Assembly: GCA_030653975.1 (NCBI GenBank)
Contig: JAURYH010000029.1
Span: 62,001 to 126,000 of the forward strand
Direction of reading: 5' to 3'
Source of the DNA: Hydrogenophaga sp.
GTDB taxonomy: Bacteria > Pseudomonadota > Gammaproteobacteria > Burkholderiales > Burkholderiaceae_C
Length of the DNA stretch: 64,000 nt
A model generated the notes under the pieces. It was not told where the DNA came from. It worked only from the letters and a program-made list of their open reading frames with translations, and did not search any database. The position numbers were made by a program, and so were the translations under genes. Positions 17,316 to 25,497 of the stretch are shown one piece after another (position 1 is the first letter of the stretch; each line of letters opens with the position of its first letter).

Positions 17316-17873
17316 ATGTCGAAACCCCTCGTCACCGTTCTTTCCGCCACCCTGCTCCTGGGTTCGGGTGCTGCACTGGCCCAGACCACCCGCCCCGGCC
17401 TGTGGGACATCCAGCACAAGATGGGGGGCGACCCGGAAATGGACCGGGCGATGGCCGAGATGCAGAAGCAGCTCGCGGCCATGCCACCGGCGCAGCGCAA
17501 GCAGATGGAAGCCATGCTGGGCCAGCAGGGCGTGAGCATGGCACCCGGTGCGAAAGGCGGCATGGCCCTGAAGATCTGCATCACACCGGAAATGGCGGCG
17601 CGCCAGGAAATGCCCAGCCAGACCGAGGGCGACTGCACCACCACCATCCACTCGCGCAGCGCCAGCATGCTGAAGATGAGTTACGTCTGCAAGAACCCGC
17701 CGTCGTCCGGCGAAGGCACCTACACCTTCAGCGGTGACACCGCCTACACCATGAAAATGGTCATGAAAACGACCCGCCAGGGCAAGCCCGCAGCCATGAC
17801 CATGGAAGGCCAGGGCAAATGGCTGTCGTCGGACTGCGGCACCGTCAAGCCGATGGCGCCGCCCAAGCGCTGA
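17316..17873 (+). CDS. Exported DUF3617 family protein
   Basis: The product is 185 aa, beginning with a Sec signal peptide (SKPLVTVLSATLLLGSGAALA, cleavage after ALA-Q near residue 23). The mature part starts with the family hallmark RPGLWDI, contains the paired cysteines KICITPEMAAR and GDCTTT, and ends in a beta-rich segment. DUF3617 proteins are small periplasmic proteins of unknown function in proteobacteria. The gene stands alone after the Lrp-family gene and converges on the ABC-phosphatase fusion. I do not see a regulatory element of its own. Confidence 0.85.
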   Translation: MSKPLVTVLSATLLLGSGAALAQTTRPGLWDIQHKMGGDPEMDRAMAEMQKQLAAMPPAQRKQMEAMLGQQGVSMAPGAKGGMALKICITPEMAARQEMPSQTEGDCTTTIHSRSASMLKMSYVCKNPPSSGEGTYTFSGDTAYTMKMVMKTTRQGKPAAMTMEGQGKWLSSDCGTVKPMAPPKR

Positions 17874-17929
17874 ACCCCATCGGCGGAGCCAGAGGCTGCG
17901 CGTTCTTCGGACGGGCAAGGCTCAGCCGC

Positions 17930-19474
17930 TCAGAGCAGCCGTCGCATCAGATCGTCTTCGAATTGCTGCAGGAAAGCCTCCTGCACCTCGGTCTGCACGT
18001 AGGCCGGGTCGATGCGGCGCAGGCGTTCGATGGCGGTGGCCGCACTCAGGCCGCCATCGCGCACCAGCCAGGCCGCCAACACCAGCCCTGTGCGACCCAG
18101 CCCGGCCAGGCAATGCACGGCCAGCACCTCGCCCGCCTGCAGCAGGCGCTGCATGCGCACGAGCAGCATCTGCATCTGCCCGGTGGACGGGGCTTCCCGG
18201 TCAAAGATCGGCAGGTGCGTGTTGGCCAGGCCGTGTATGCGCAGCAGGTCCTGTGGCAGGTCCCGCTCGGTCAGGGTGATGAGGTGGGTGACGCCCACCG
18301 CCCCCAGCAGGTCGAGGTCGTATTCGATCGGAGCCACCACGCCGGGCTGCGGACAACCCGCCAGCACACCCGGCACGATCCAGCGAAAGCGCCGGGGCCC
18401 CTGTCCGCCACTGAGGACGGCCTGTCCCACCATGGAGGCCAGCTCCACTCCCGCGGGCAAGGTCGGCGGCAGCGCGGCAAGACGACGCACCGGCTCCGCA
18501 GGCGGGTTGACCATGGCGCGCTCCGTGACAACGGGTGGCGCCATCGCCTCTGGCATGGCCGCCTGGGAGGCGCGGGCCTCCGGCGTCGGTTCGGGCTGCT
18601 GCTGGGCGGCCTCTTCCCGCGAAGCCGCCACGGCGGCCAGCGCCGCAGGGGGCAGCGGGGCCGGTGGCACCGCGTCGGCGTCCAGATCTTCCGCACGCGC
18701 ATCGGGCGACGACAGATCCAGGCTGCCGCTGCGAAGGAACTGTTCAACCCATTCGTTGGCCGGATGATCGAAAAACCGCTCCGTGGGCTGGTGCGCCAGC
18801 ACCCGCCCGCCACCGAGCAGTACCACCGAGTCGGCCAACAGGCGTGCCTGCTGCTGGTTGTGCAAGGTCACCAGCAGCTTCAGCCCCGTGCCCACATAGC
18901 GCAGCCAGTCCAGCAGACTGGCGCTTTCACGAGCATCCAGCCCGAAGGTGGGTTCGTCCACCAGGAGCATCTCGGGGCCTGCCGCCGCCAAGGCCAGCAC
19001 ACGCACACGCCGCTGCTGCGAGGATGGCAATTCCATCAATGGCTGGTCCAACGACCCCGCCAGATCCACCGCCTGGTAGCGTTCCAGGCACTCCTGTGCC
19101 CAGACACGCCATTGCACACCACTGCGATGCCCGTCTGCGGGCTGCGCCTCCCGCAGCACCTCGAACACGGTGCGCGCCGGGCTGCGAACGTGCTGGGCGA
19201 CCAGCTGGGGGCGATGTCCCGGCTGCAGCGCACGTCCCCGGAGCCAGGCATGGCCCCAACTGCGGTGCACGGTGTGGCCATCGAACTGCCCCGCCAGACT
19301 GCGCAGCAGGCTGGACTTGCCGGTTTTGACCGGCCCCATCAGCACATCGATCCCCGTCTGCGCCAGCGCCAGATCGCAATCGGCCAGGATCACCCGGGAC
19401 CCGAAGGCGAGGCCAAAACCCTGCAGGCACAGACCGGCGTCATGCAGCGGCTGCCCCGGTGAGTCCGACGCCAT
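17930..19474 (-). CDS. ABC-type ATPase fused to a dual-specificity/tyrosine phosphatase
   Basis: The product is 514 aa from MASDSPGQPL. Residues 10-230 are an ABC nucleotide-binding domain: Walker A GPVKTGKSS (47-55), Walker B LLVDEP (D173, E174), and H-loop H205 (LVTLHNQ). The signature motif is degenerate, LPSSQQRR in place of LSGGQ. Residues about 250-335 are a Pro/Ala/Glu-rich linker. Residues 345-514 are a cysteine phosphatase with possible general acid D425 (LPIFDRE) and the P-loop HCLAGLGRTG (C455, R461; HCX5R intact). There is no membrane segment and no permease gene nearby, so it is unlikely to be a transporter. An 8-bp gap separates it from the upstream Roadblock-like gene, so the two are co-transcribed. 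The function is unknown; nucleotide-controlled protein dephosphorylation is a reasonable guess. Confidence 0.82.
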   Translation of the reverse strand: MASDSPGQPLHDAGLCLQGFGLAFGSRVILADCDLALAQTGIDVLMGPVKTGKSSLLRSLAGQFDGHTVHRSWGHAWLRGRALQPGHRPQLVAQHVRSPARTVFEVLREAQPADGHRSGVQWRVWAQECLERYQAVDLAGSLDQPLMELPSSQQRRVRVLALAAAGPEMLLVDEPTFGLDARESASLLDWLRYVGTGLKLLVTLHNQQQARLLADSVVLLGGGRVLAHQPTERFFDHPANEWVEQFLRSGSLDLSSPDARAEDLDADAVPPAPLPPAALAAVAASREEAAQQQPEPTPEARASQAAMPEAMAPPVVTERAMVNPPAEPVRRLAALPPTLPAGVELASMVGQAVLSGGQGPRRFRWIVPGVLAGCPQPGVVAPIEYDLDLLGAVGVTHLITLTERDLPQDLLRIHGLANTHLPIFDREAPSTGQMQMLLVRMQRLLQAGEVLAVHCLAGLGRTGLVLAAWLVRDGGLSAATAIERLRRIDPAYVQTEVQEAFLQQFEDDLMRRLL

Positions 19475-19482
19475 GGGCCGGC

Positions 19483-19890
19483 TCAGACCTTGGACTCCAG
19501 CTCGGGCATGGCCATGCGCGCCTTGGTCAGCACCATGCCCAGGTTGGCGGATTTGCGGCACACGAACACCGCCACATAGTTCGAATAGCGCTTGCCGCGC
19601 AGGAACACGTGGATCAGGTTGTCGCTGTTGACGATGATTTCCTGGAAATAGTGGTGGTCGCTGCTGGCCAGGCCACGGGATTTGTTGAACATCTGTTCGA
19701 TGGCCGTCACGTTGCTGCCCGCGAACAGGTCGCCGGTGGCGGCGGCCACCAGGTCGATCACCTCGCTCGGATGGGAGTCCACCGTCTTGATCGCCAGCAG
19801 CATGCCGGACTGAATGTCGACGTAACCCGCCGCGACGCACTCGGGGATGCCGCCGGATGCCGTGGCCAGTTGCTGATCCAATGTGGACAT
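19483..19890 (-). CDS. Roadblock/LC7-like small protein
   Basis: The product is 135 aa, starting at MSTLDQQLATASGG behind AAGGAAT (nine bases before the ATG); two in-frame ATGs upstream lack a ribosome site. The alternating strand/helix pattern (GYVDIQSGMLLAI; NLIHVFLRGK; VAVFVCRKSANLGMVLTKAR) resembles the Roadblock/LC7 fold of MglB-like proteins. These are dimeric regulators of small GTPases in bacterial polarity and motility. No MglA-type GTPase is nearby. Instead the next gene, 8 bp downstream, encodes the ABC-ATPase/phosphatase fusion, which may be its nucleotide-binding partner. The fold call is by pattern and is not certain. Confidence 0.6.
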   Translation of the reverse strand: MSTLDQQLATASGGIPECVAAGYVDIQSGMLLAIKTVDSHPSEVIDLVAAATGDLFAGSNVTAIEQMFNKSRGLASSDHHYFQEIIVNSDNLIHVFLRGKRYSNYVAVFVCRKSANLGMVLTKARMAMPELESKV

Positions 19891-19961
19891 GAAAGAAATT
19901 CCTTGCATAAGAATAGACAGAATCAAGTAGGATATCTGTTCATGCTGGTGCTCTCCACGCG

Positions 19962-19987
19962 CGATTTTGGGAAACGCCCCAAAATCG
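19962..19987. terminator. Perfect 10-bp hairpin downstream of yggS
   Basis: CGATTTTGGG and CCCAAAATCG pair around a six-base loop, 14 bp after the yggS stop and about 70 bp before the Roadblock-like start. No T-run follows on the minus strand. It could end yggS transcription, or it could be an operator for the Roadblock/ABC-phosphatase unit. Confidence 0.45.
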
Positions 19988-20000
19988 ATACAAGGTATAA

Positions 20001-20729
20001 CTAAACGGATGGACGGTTCGGCGGTTCTGGCGGCGCGGTGCGGCTACCGAACACCGCCCGCCCCACGCGCACCATCGTCGAGCCGGCGGCAATGGCAGCG
20101 TCGAGATCGTCGCTCATGCCCATGGACAGCGTGTCCAGCCCCAGACCGCGCGCATTCAGTTCGTCAAACAGTGCTCGGGCCTGAAGAAACACGGCGCGCT
20201 GGGCTTCAAAACTGTCGGCCGGCTCGGGGATGCACATCAGCCCACGCAACCGCAGGTGCGGCAATTGCGCCACGGCGATGGCCAGGCCGGGCAACTCGGC
20301 TGGCGTGACGCCCGATTTGTTGGCGCCGCCATCCACATTCACCTGCAGGCACACCTGCAACGGCGCCCGGTCCACCGGCCGCTGCTCGCTCAGTCGCTGC
20401 GCGATCTTGAGCCGGTCCACCGACTGCACCCAGTCGAAGTGGGTGGCCACCAGCCGGGTCTTGTTGCTCTGCAGCGGGCCGATGCAATGCCACTCGATCG
20501 CGGCGTCCGGCCGGATTTCGCGCAGGGCCAGGATTTTCTCCACCCCCTCCTGGACGTAGTTTTCGCCAAACGCCCGCTGCCCTCCCGCCAGCGCCTGGGC
20601 CACCGCATCCGGACCAAAGGTCTTGGACACCGCCAGCAGCGTGACGGCGGCCACCTCCCGGTCGGCCCGGGCACACGCTGTGGCGATGCGGCCTCGTACC
20701 TGCTGGAGATTGTCTTCAATCGTCGTCAT
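20001..20729 (-). CDS. yggS: Pyridoxal-phosphate homeostasis protein YggS/PLPBP
   Basis: The product is 242 aa, typical for this family, starting at MTTIEDNLQQV. The PLP lysine is K36 in LLAVSKTFG. FGENYVQEG, WHCIGPLQSNK, VNVDGGANKSG and LSMGMSDDLDAAI are the standard family blocks, the last binding the PLP phosphate. It buffers free PLP in the cytosol and has no enzymatic activity. The divergent neighbour 38 bp away is pilT; yggS-pilT is a conserved proteobacterial pairing. Confidence 0.95.
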   Translation of the reverse strand: MTTIEDNLQQVRGRIATACARADREVAAVTLLAVSKTFGPDAVAQALAGGQRAFGENYVQEGVEKILALREIRPDAAIEWHCIGPLQSNKTRLVATHFDWVQSVDRLKIAQRLSEQRPVDRAPLQVCLQVNVDGGANKSGVTPAELPGLAIAVAQLPHLRLRGLMCIPEPADSFEAQRAVFLQARALFDELNARGLGLDTLSMGMSDDLDAAIAAGSTMVRVGRAVFGSRTAPPEPPNRPSV

Positions 20730-20767
20730 AATCAGTCTGCAACACCAACACTGCACGGGACCCCGGG

Positions 20768-21811
20768 ATGGACATCACCCAACTGCTCGCTTTCAGCGTC
20801 AAGAACAAGGCATCCGATCTTCACCTCTCGGCAGGGCTCCCACCCATGATACGGGTGCACGGCGACGTGCGCCGCATCAACGTCGAGCCGCTGGACCACA
20901 AGATGGTGCACAGCATGGTGTACGACATCATGAACGACAGCCAGCGCAAGCAGTACGAGGAGTTCCTGGAGTGCGACTTCTCGTTCGAGATCGAAGGCCT
21001 GTCGCGTTTTCGCGTCAATGCCTTCAACCACAACCGCGGTGCGGGTGCGGTGTTCCGGACCATTCCCAGCAAGATCCTGACGCTGGAACAGCTCAACGCA
21101 CCCAAGATCTTTGGCGACCTGGCCTTGCGCCCGCGCGGCCTGGTTCTGGTGACCGGTCCCACCGGCTCGGGCAAGTCCACCACGCTCGCGGGCATGGTCA
21201 ACCACCTCAACGAAACCGAGTACGGCCACATCCTGACGGTGGAAGACCCGGTGGAATTCGTGCACGAGTCCAAGAAATGCCTGATCAACCAGCGCGAAGT
21301 GGGCCCCCACACCCTGAGCTTCGCCAACGCCCTGCGCTCAGCCCTGCGCGAAGACCCGGACGCCATTCTGGTGGGCGAGATGCGCGACCTGGAAACCATT
21401 CGCCTGGCCATGACGGCGGCCGAGACCGGTCACCTGGTGTTCGGCACGCTGCACACCTCGAGTGCGGCCAAGACCATCGACCGGATCATCGACGTGTTCC
21501 CGGCGGAAGAAAAAGACATGGTGCGCGCCATGCTGTCGGAATCGCTGGTGGCGGTGATCTCGCAGACGCTGTGCAAGCTCAAGGACGGCAGCGGCCGCGT
21601 GGCGGCGCACGAGATCATGCTGGGCACCAGCGCCATCCGCAACCTGATCCGCGAAGCCAAGGTGGCCCAGATGTATTCGGCCATCCAGACCGGCAGCGGC
21701 GTGGGCATGCAGACACTGGACCAGAACCTGTCCGAACTGGTCAAGCGCCACGTCATCAGCCCGGCCGAAGCGCGAAGCAAGGCCAAGATCCCGGAAAACT
21801 TCCCAGGCTGA
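20768..21811 (+). CDS. pilT: Type IV pilus retraction ATPase PilT
   Basis: The product is 347 aa, standard PilT length. An N-terminal PAS-like domain (KASDLHLSAGLPPMIRVHG) is followed by the secretion ATPase core: Walker A GPTGSGKSTT, Asp box and Walker B in LREDPDAILVGEMRD, a His box (FGTLHTSSAAKTIDR), and the retraction motif AIRNLIRE near the C-terminus. It hexamerises at the pilus base and powers retraction. The start follows a weak purine-rich site (GGGACCCCGGG). pilU follows after a 199-bp gap that contains a dispersed repeat. Confidence 0.97.
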   Translation: MDITQLLAFSVKNKASDLHLSAGLPPMIRVHGDVRRINVEPLDHKMVHSMVYDIMNDSQRKQYEEFLECDFSFEIEGLSRFRVNAFNHNRGAGAVFRTIPSKILTLEQLNAPKIFGDLALRPRGLVLVTGPTGSGKSTTLAGMVNHLNETEYGHILTVEDPVEFVHESKKCLINQREVGPHTLSFANALRSALREDPDAILVGEMRDLETIRLAMTAAETGHLVFGTLHTSSAAKTIDRIIDVFPAEEKDMVRAMLSESLVAVISQTLCKLKDGSGRVAAHEIMLGTSAIRNLIREAKVAQMYSAIQTGSGVGMQTLDQNLSELVKRHVISPAEARSKAKIPENFPG

Positions 21812-21884
21812 ATATGCTCTCCCCCGTTGCTTGCTCGCTGCGCCCCGGATTGCCGCGTCAAGCGGCAATACGCTCAGCCGCATA

Positions 21885-21936
21885 CCCCCAGGGGGCTTTG
21901 CTCCCGGCCCGGCAGAGCCGGTGCCGCCGCGTTCTG
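21885..21936 (+). repeat. Dispersed intergenic repeat, copy 1 (after pilT)
   Basis: A CCCCCA/GGGGG palindrome is followed by CTTTGCTCCCGGCCCGGC, then AGCCGGTGCCGCCGCGTTCTG. The same layout occurs at 23176-23230 and 31578-31630. Each copy starts within about 75 bp of a stop codon. The GGCCCGGC...GCCGG segment can fold into a small stem. A CTC(T)CCGG motif also recurs about 30 bp after each copy. Confidence 0.7.
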
Positions 21937-22010
21937 CGCTGGCGTTTCCGCGTCCAACATCTCTCGCTCTCCGGAGCAAGGATCTCGAATTTCTAACAAG
22001 GTAACTCTTC

Positions 22011-23147
22011 ATGGAACGCGACCAGGCATCCAAGTTCATCAACGACCTGCTCAAGCTCATGTTGAGCCGGGCCGGCAGCGACCTGTTCATCACGGCCGAC
22101 TTTCCACCCGCGATCAAGGTGGATGGCAAGGTCGTGAAGGTGTCGCCGCAGCCGCTCAACGCGGTGCACACCCTGTCCCTGGCGCGCGCCATCATGAACG
22201 ACAAGCAGGCGGCCGAGTTCGAGCGCACCAAGGAATGCAACTTCGCCATTTCGCCACCCGCCATCGGTCGTTTCCGCGTCAGCGCCTTCATCCAGCAGGG
22301 CAAGGTGGGCATGGTGATGCGGACCATCCCGGCGGTGCTGCCCACTATCGACAAGCTCGGTCTGCCCCAGGTGATGAAGGACGTCAGCCTGTCCAAGCGC
22401 GGCCTGTGCATCCTCGTAGGCGCCACGGGTTCGGGCAAGTCCACCTCGCTGGCCGCCATGGTGGACTGGCGCAACGAGAACACCTTCGGCCACATCATCA
22501 CCATCGAAGACCCGATCGAGTTCGTGCACCCGCACAAGAACTGCGTGGTCACGCAGCGCGAAGTGGGGCTGGACACCGACACCTGGGATGCCGCCCTCAA
22601 AAACACGCTTCGCCAGGCCCCCGACGTGATCCTCATGGGCGAAATCCGCTCGCGCGAGACCATGGAACACGCGATCCAGTTCTCGGAAACCGGTCACCTG
22701 TGCATGGCCACCCTGCACGCCAACAGCGCCAACCAGGCGCTGGACCGGATCATCAACTTTTTCCCCGAAGAGCGTCGCACTCAGCTGCTGATGGACCTGT
22801 CGCTCAACCTGCGCGCCATGATCTCGCAGCGCCTGGTGCCGCGCCAGGACAACAAGGGCCGTTTTGCCGCGGTGGAGGTTCTGCTCAACTCACCACTGAT
22901 TTCCGACCTGATCTTCAAGGGCGATGTCGCCGAGATCAAGGAGATCATGAAAAAAAGCAACCAGATGGGCATGCAGACCTTCGATCAGGCCCTGTTCAAC
23001 GCTTTCGAGGCCAACCTCATCACACTCGAAGACGCCCTGCGCAACGCCGACTCGCTCAACGACCTGCGGCTGCAGATCAAACTCAACAGCCAGCGCGCCA
23101 AGACGGTGGACCTGGCCGCGGGGACCGAGCACATGATGATTGTGTAG
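22011..23147 (+). CDS. pilU: Type IV pilus twitching-motility ATPase PilU
   Basis: The product is 378 aa. It is a PilT paralogue with Walker A GATGSGKSTS, Walker B LRQAPDVILMGEIRS and His box CMATLHANSANQALDR. GATGSGKSTSLAAMVDWRN and the C-terminal DLAAGTEHMM tail are typical of PilU and not PilT. It is an accessory retraction motor that works with PilT. The upstream 199 bp separate it from pilT and carry a repeat element, so it may have its own promoter even though the two genes form a conserved pair. Confidence 0.95.
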   Translation: MERDQASKFINDLLKLMLSRAGSDLFITADFPPAIKVDGKVVKVSPQPLNAVHTLSLARAIMNDKQAAEFERTKECNFAISPPAIGRFRVSAFIQQGKVGMVMRTIPAVLPTIDKLGLPQVMKDVSLSKRGLCILVGATGSGKSTSLAAMVDWRNENTFGHIITIEDPIEFVHPHKNCVVTQREVGLDTDTWDAALKNTLRQAPDVILMGEIRSRETMEHAIQFSETGHLCMATLHANSANQALDRIINFFPEERRTQLLMDLSLNLRAMISQRLVPRQDNKGRFAAVEVLLNSPLISDLIFKGDVAEIKEIMKKSNQMGMQTFDQALFNAFEANLITLEDALRNADSLNDLRLQIKLNSQRAKTVDLAAGTEHMMIV

Positions 23148-23175
23148 AGAAACACCCCCGCCGGGCTTCGCCCGA

Positions 23176-23230
23176 CCCCCTCAAGGGGGCAACGCGAGTG
23201 GCCCGGCAAAGCCGGTTCCACCGCGTTCTG
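23176..23230 (+). repeat. Dispersed intergenic repeat, copy 2 (after pilU)
   Basis: CCCCCTCAAGGGGG is followed by a diverged spacer and then GGCCCGGCAAAGCCGGTTCC and ACCGCGTTCTGGGT. It begins 28 bp after the pilU stop. It matches the copies at 21885 and 31578 over the GGCCCGGC(A/G)(A/G)AGCCGGT core and the CCGCGTTCTG end. Confidence 0.7.
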
Positions 23231-23307
23231 GGTCGTTCATCTCGCTCCGGCTGCACCTGTGACGCCGCACTTCTGGTTTTCCTTTCCCTTTATTGCAGGA
23301 CACTCTC

Positions 23308-24210
23308 ATGAGCAGCATTGCCTCGAAAACCTACGAAACCGTTGCACCCAAGAAGGTTGCGTTTCTCGGCCTCGGCGTCATGGGTTTCCCCATGGCTGGG
23401 CATCTGGCCCGCGCCGGGCATTCGGTGACGGTCTACAACCGGTCGCCAGCCAAGGCGCAGGCCTGGGTGGCTGAGTTCGGAGGCACCGCCAAGGCGACGC
23501 CGCGCGAAGCGGCGATGGATGCCGACATCGTGTTTTCGTGCGTGGGCAACGACGATGATTTGCGCGCGGTCACGCTGGGGGCCGATGGTGCTTTTGCCGG
23601 CATGGCGCCGGGCGCGGTGCTGGTGGACCACACGACCGCCTCGGCCGATGTGGCGCGCGAGCTGTATGGCGCTGCGAAGAACCTGGGGCTCGCGTTTGTC
23701 GATGCGCCTGTTTCCGGTGGCCAGGCGGGCGCCCAGAACGGCCTGCTGACGGTGATGTGCGGCGGTGATGCCGCCGCGTTCGAGAAGGTCCAGCCCGTGG
23801 CCATGGCCTTCTCGCGCGCCTTCACGCTCCTGGGCGCCAGCGGTGCCGGCCAGCTCGCCAAGATGGTCAACCAGATCTGCATCGCGGGCCTGGTGCAAGG
23901 CCTGGCCGAAGCCATCGCCTTCGGCCAGAAGGCCGGTCTGAACATGACCCAGGTGCTCGAGGTGATCGGCAAGGGGGCCGCGCAAAGCTGGCAGCTCGAC
24001 AACCGCGGAAAAACCATGGTCGCCGACCAGTTCGACTTCGGTTTCGCCGTGGACTGGATGCGCAAGGACCTGGGGCTGGTGCTGGACGAGGCCCGGCGCA
24101 ACGGCGCGCGCCTGCCGGTGACCGCCCTGGTGGACCAGTTTTACGCCGACCTGCAGGCCGCGGGCGGCAACCGGCTGGACACCTCCAGCCTGATCAAGCG
24201 CTTGAGGTAG
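23308..24210 (+). CDS. NAD(P)-dependent beta-hydroxyacid dehydrogenase (3-hydroxyisobutyrate dehydrogenase family)
   Basis: The product is 300 aa from the ATG at 23308 (AGGA site 8 nt upstream). The Rossmann motif FLGLGVMGFPMAGHLARAGH and the family sequence VDAPVSGGQAGAQNG are clear. The catalytic lysine sits in GQLAKMVNQ. Such enzymes oxidise 3-hydroxyisobutyrate, tartronate semialdehyde-type or related beta-hydroxyacids. No pathway neighbours help choose the substrate. An upstream in-frame TTG at 23293 is a weaker alternative start. Confidence 0.87.
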   Translation: MSSIASKTYETVAPKKVAFLGLGVMGFPMAGHLARAGHSVTVYNRSPAKAQAWVAEFGGTAKATPREAAMDADIVFSCVGNDDDLRAVTLGADGAFAGMAPGAVLVDHTTASADVARELYGAAKNLGLAFVDAPVSGGQAGAQNGLLTVMCGGDAAAFEKVQPVAMAFSRAFTLLGASGAGQLAKMVNQICIAGLVQGLAEAIAFGQKAGLNMTQVLEVIGKGAAQSWQLDNRGKTMVADQFDFGFAVDWMRKDLGLVLDEARRNGARLPVTALVDQFYADLQAAGGNRLDTSSLIKRLR

Positions 24211-24238
24211 AGGCTCCCCCCGCGCCGCAGGACGGGGC

Positions 24239-24853
24239 TCACTTCATCCGGGCCAGCTCTTCTTCGCTGATGATTTCGAACAAACGGACCACGCGTTGCG
24301 CGCCCTTGGTCGTGCGTGCCACTTCGGTGGCCTGATCGGCTTCGCGCTGGGTCACACGGCCCATCAGGAACACCGAACCACGTTCGCTCACCACCTTGAA
24401 AGAGTTGGTCGAGAGGTTCTTGGCATCCACCAGACCGGCCTTCACACGCCCCGTCAGCAGCGTGTCTTCGGCCTTTTCCCTGAACGTGGGACTGTTGGTG
24501 ATCTCCAGCTCGTTGAACACCGACGCCACGTTGTCCGTCTTGCTGACAATCTCGCTCGCCAGCGCCTTGTCGCGTTCGTTGGCGACCTCGCCGGTCAGCA
24601 GCGCGCGGCGGTTGTAGCTCGTCACGCTGATCCGGGCGCGACTGCCCATCTGCTCGCGCAACCGGTTGGCGGCGCGCAGTTCGATGCCCTGATCGTCCAG
24701 TTGTGCCCCGGAACTGCGCCGGTCGGTGGCCACGACGGCGCCGGTCAAGGCCCCGCCCACCATCAGTGGTGCGCACGCGGACACGGTGGCCGCCAGCGCG
24801 GCCACACCCAGGATGCTGGCCGCCAGACGGCCGGTCGACGGGAAACGTTTCAT
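24239..24853 (-). CDS. dolP: Outer-membrane BON-domain lipoprotein (DolP/YraP family)
   Basis: The product is 204 aa. A lipoprotein signal ends in the lipobox VSAC (Cys near residue 27). Two BON domains follow, at about 57-120 (RISVTSYNRRALLTGEVANE) and 130-195 (GSVFLMGRVTQREAD). DolP binds anionic phospholipid at the outer membrane and supports envelope integrity. Its start overlaps the diaA stop by four bases, and the yraN-diaA-dolP order matches that of enterobacteria without lpoA. Confidence 0.88.
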   Translation of the reverse strand: MKRFPSTGRLAASILGVAALAATVSACAPLMVGGALTGAVVATDRRSSGAQLDDQGIELRAANRLREQMGSRARISVTSYNRRALLTGEVANERDKALASEIVSKTDNVASVFNELEITNSPTFREKAEDTLLTGRVKAGLVDAKNLSTNSFKVVSERGSVFLMGRVTQREADQATEVARTTKGAQRVVRLFEIISEEELARMK

Positions 24854-25470
24854 GCGAGGTTCTCCTGTTCGTTGGTCAAGGTGTCAGGCAGGCCCAGCAA
24901 CTGGGCGTCCACGCCGTCACAAATGCAGTGCAACACCAGATGCTGCACTTCCAGAATCCGGGCCGGCAGCTCATGGGGCACACACACGTGCACATCGGTA
25001 TCGCGCAACAGCTGCGCCAGGCGACCACCGCGCGCGCCCGTGAGCGCCACCACCGACATGTCGCGTTCGTGCGCCGCTTCAATGGCCGCGATCATGTTGG
25101 CCGAATTGCCGGTGGTGGACAGGGCCAGCAGCACATCCCCCGCATGGCCCAGGGCCCGCACCTGGCGGGCAAAGATCGCGCGGGCATCAAAATCGTTGGC
25201 GATGCCGGTCAGCACCGCCGCATCGGCCGACAGCGAAAACGCCGCCAGCTCGGGGCGCTCGCGGTCGTACCGACCCACAAAACTCGCCGCAAAATGCTGG
25301 GCCGCCGCGGCCGAAGGCCCGTTGCCGCAACTCAGCACCTTGCCCCCGCCGGTCACGCACGCCAGCACCGCGCCGATGGCCGCCTCCACCACCGGCGAGA
25401 GCGACTGCGCGCACTGGTATTTCAGGTCGGCGCTGTCGATGAACTGTTGTTGTATCCGTTGCAAGAGCAT
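24850..25470 (-). CDS. diaA: SIS-domain protein, DiaA/GmhA (phosphoheptose isomerase) family
   Basis: The product is 206 aa, a single SIS domain (GGGKVLSCGNGPSAAAAQHFAA; ALSTTGNSANMIAAIEAAHE; VALTGARGGRLAQLL). The family includes the DnaA-binding replication regulator DiaA and heptose-7-phosphate isomerase GmhA. The neighbours (rsmI, yraN, dolP) favour DiaA, since E. coli has yraL-lpoA-yraN-diaA-dolP. It overlaps dolP by 4 bp. It lies 27 bp from yraN on the same strand. Confidence 0.85.
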   Translation of the reverse strand: MLLQRIQQQFIDSADLKYQCAQSLSPVVEAAIGAVLACVTGGGKVLSCGNGPSAAAAQHFAASFVGRYDRERPELAAFSLSADAAVLTGIANDFDARAIFARQVRALGHAGDVLLALSTTGNSANMIAAIEAAHERDMSVVALTGARGGRLAQLLRDTDVHVCVPHELPARILEVQHLVLHCICDGVDAQLLGLPDTLTNEQENLA

Positions 25471-25497
25471 GAGGGGATCATAGCGGTGGGTGAAGTA

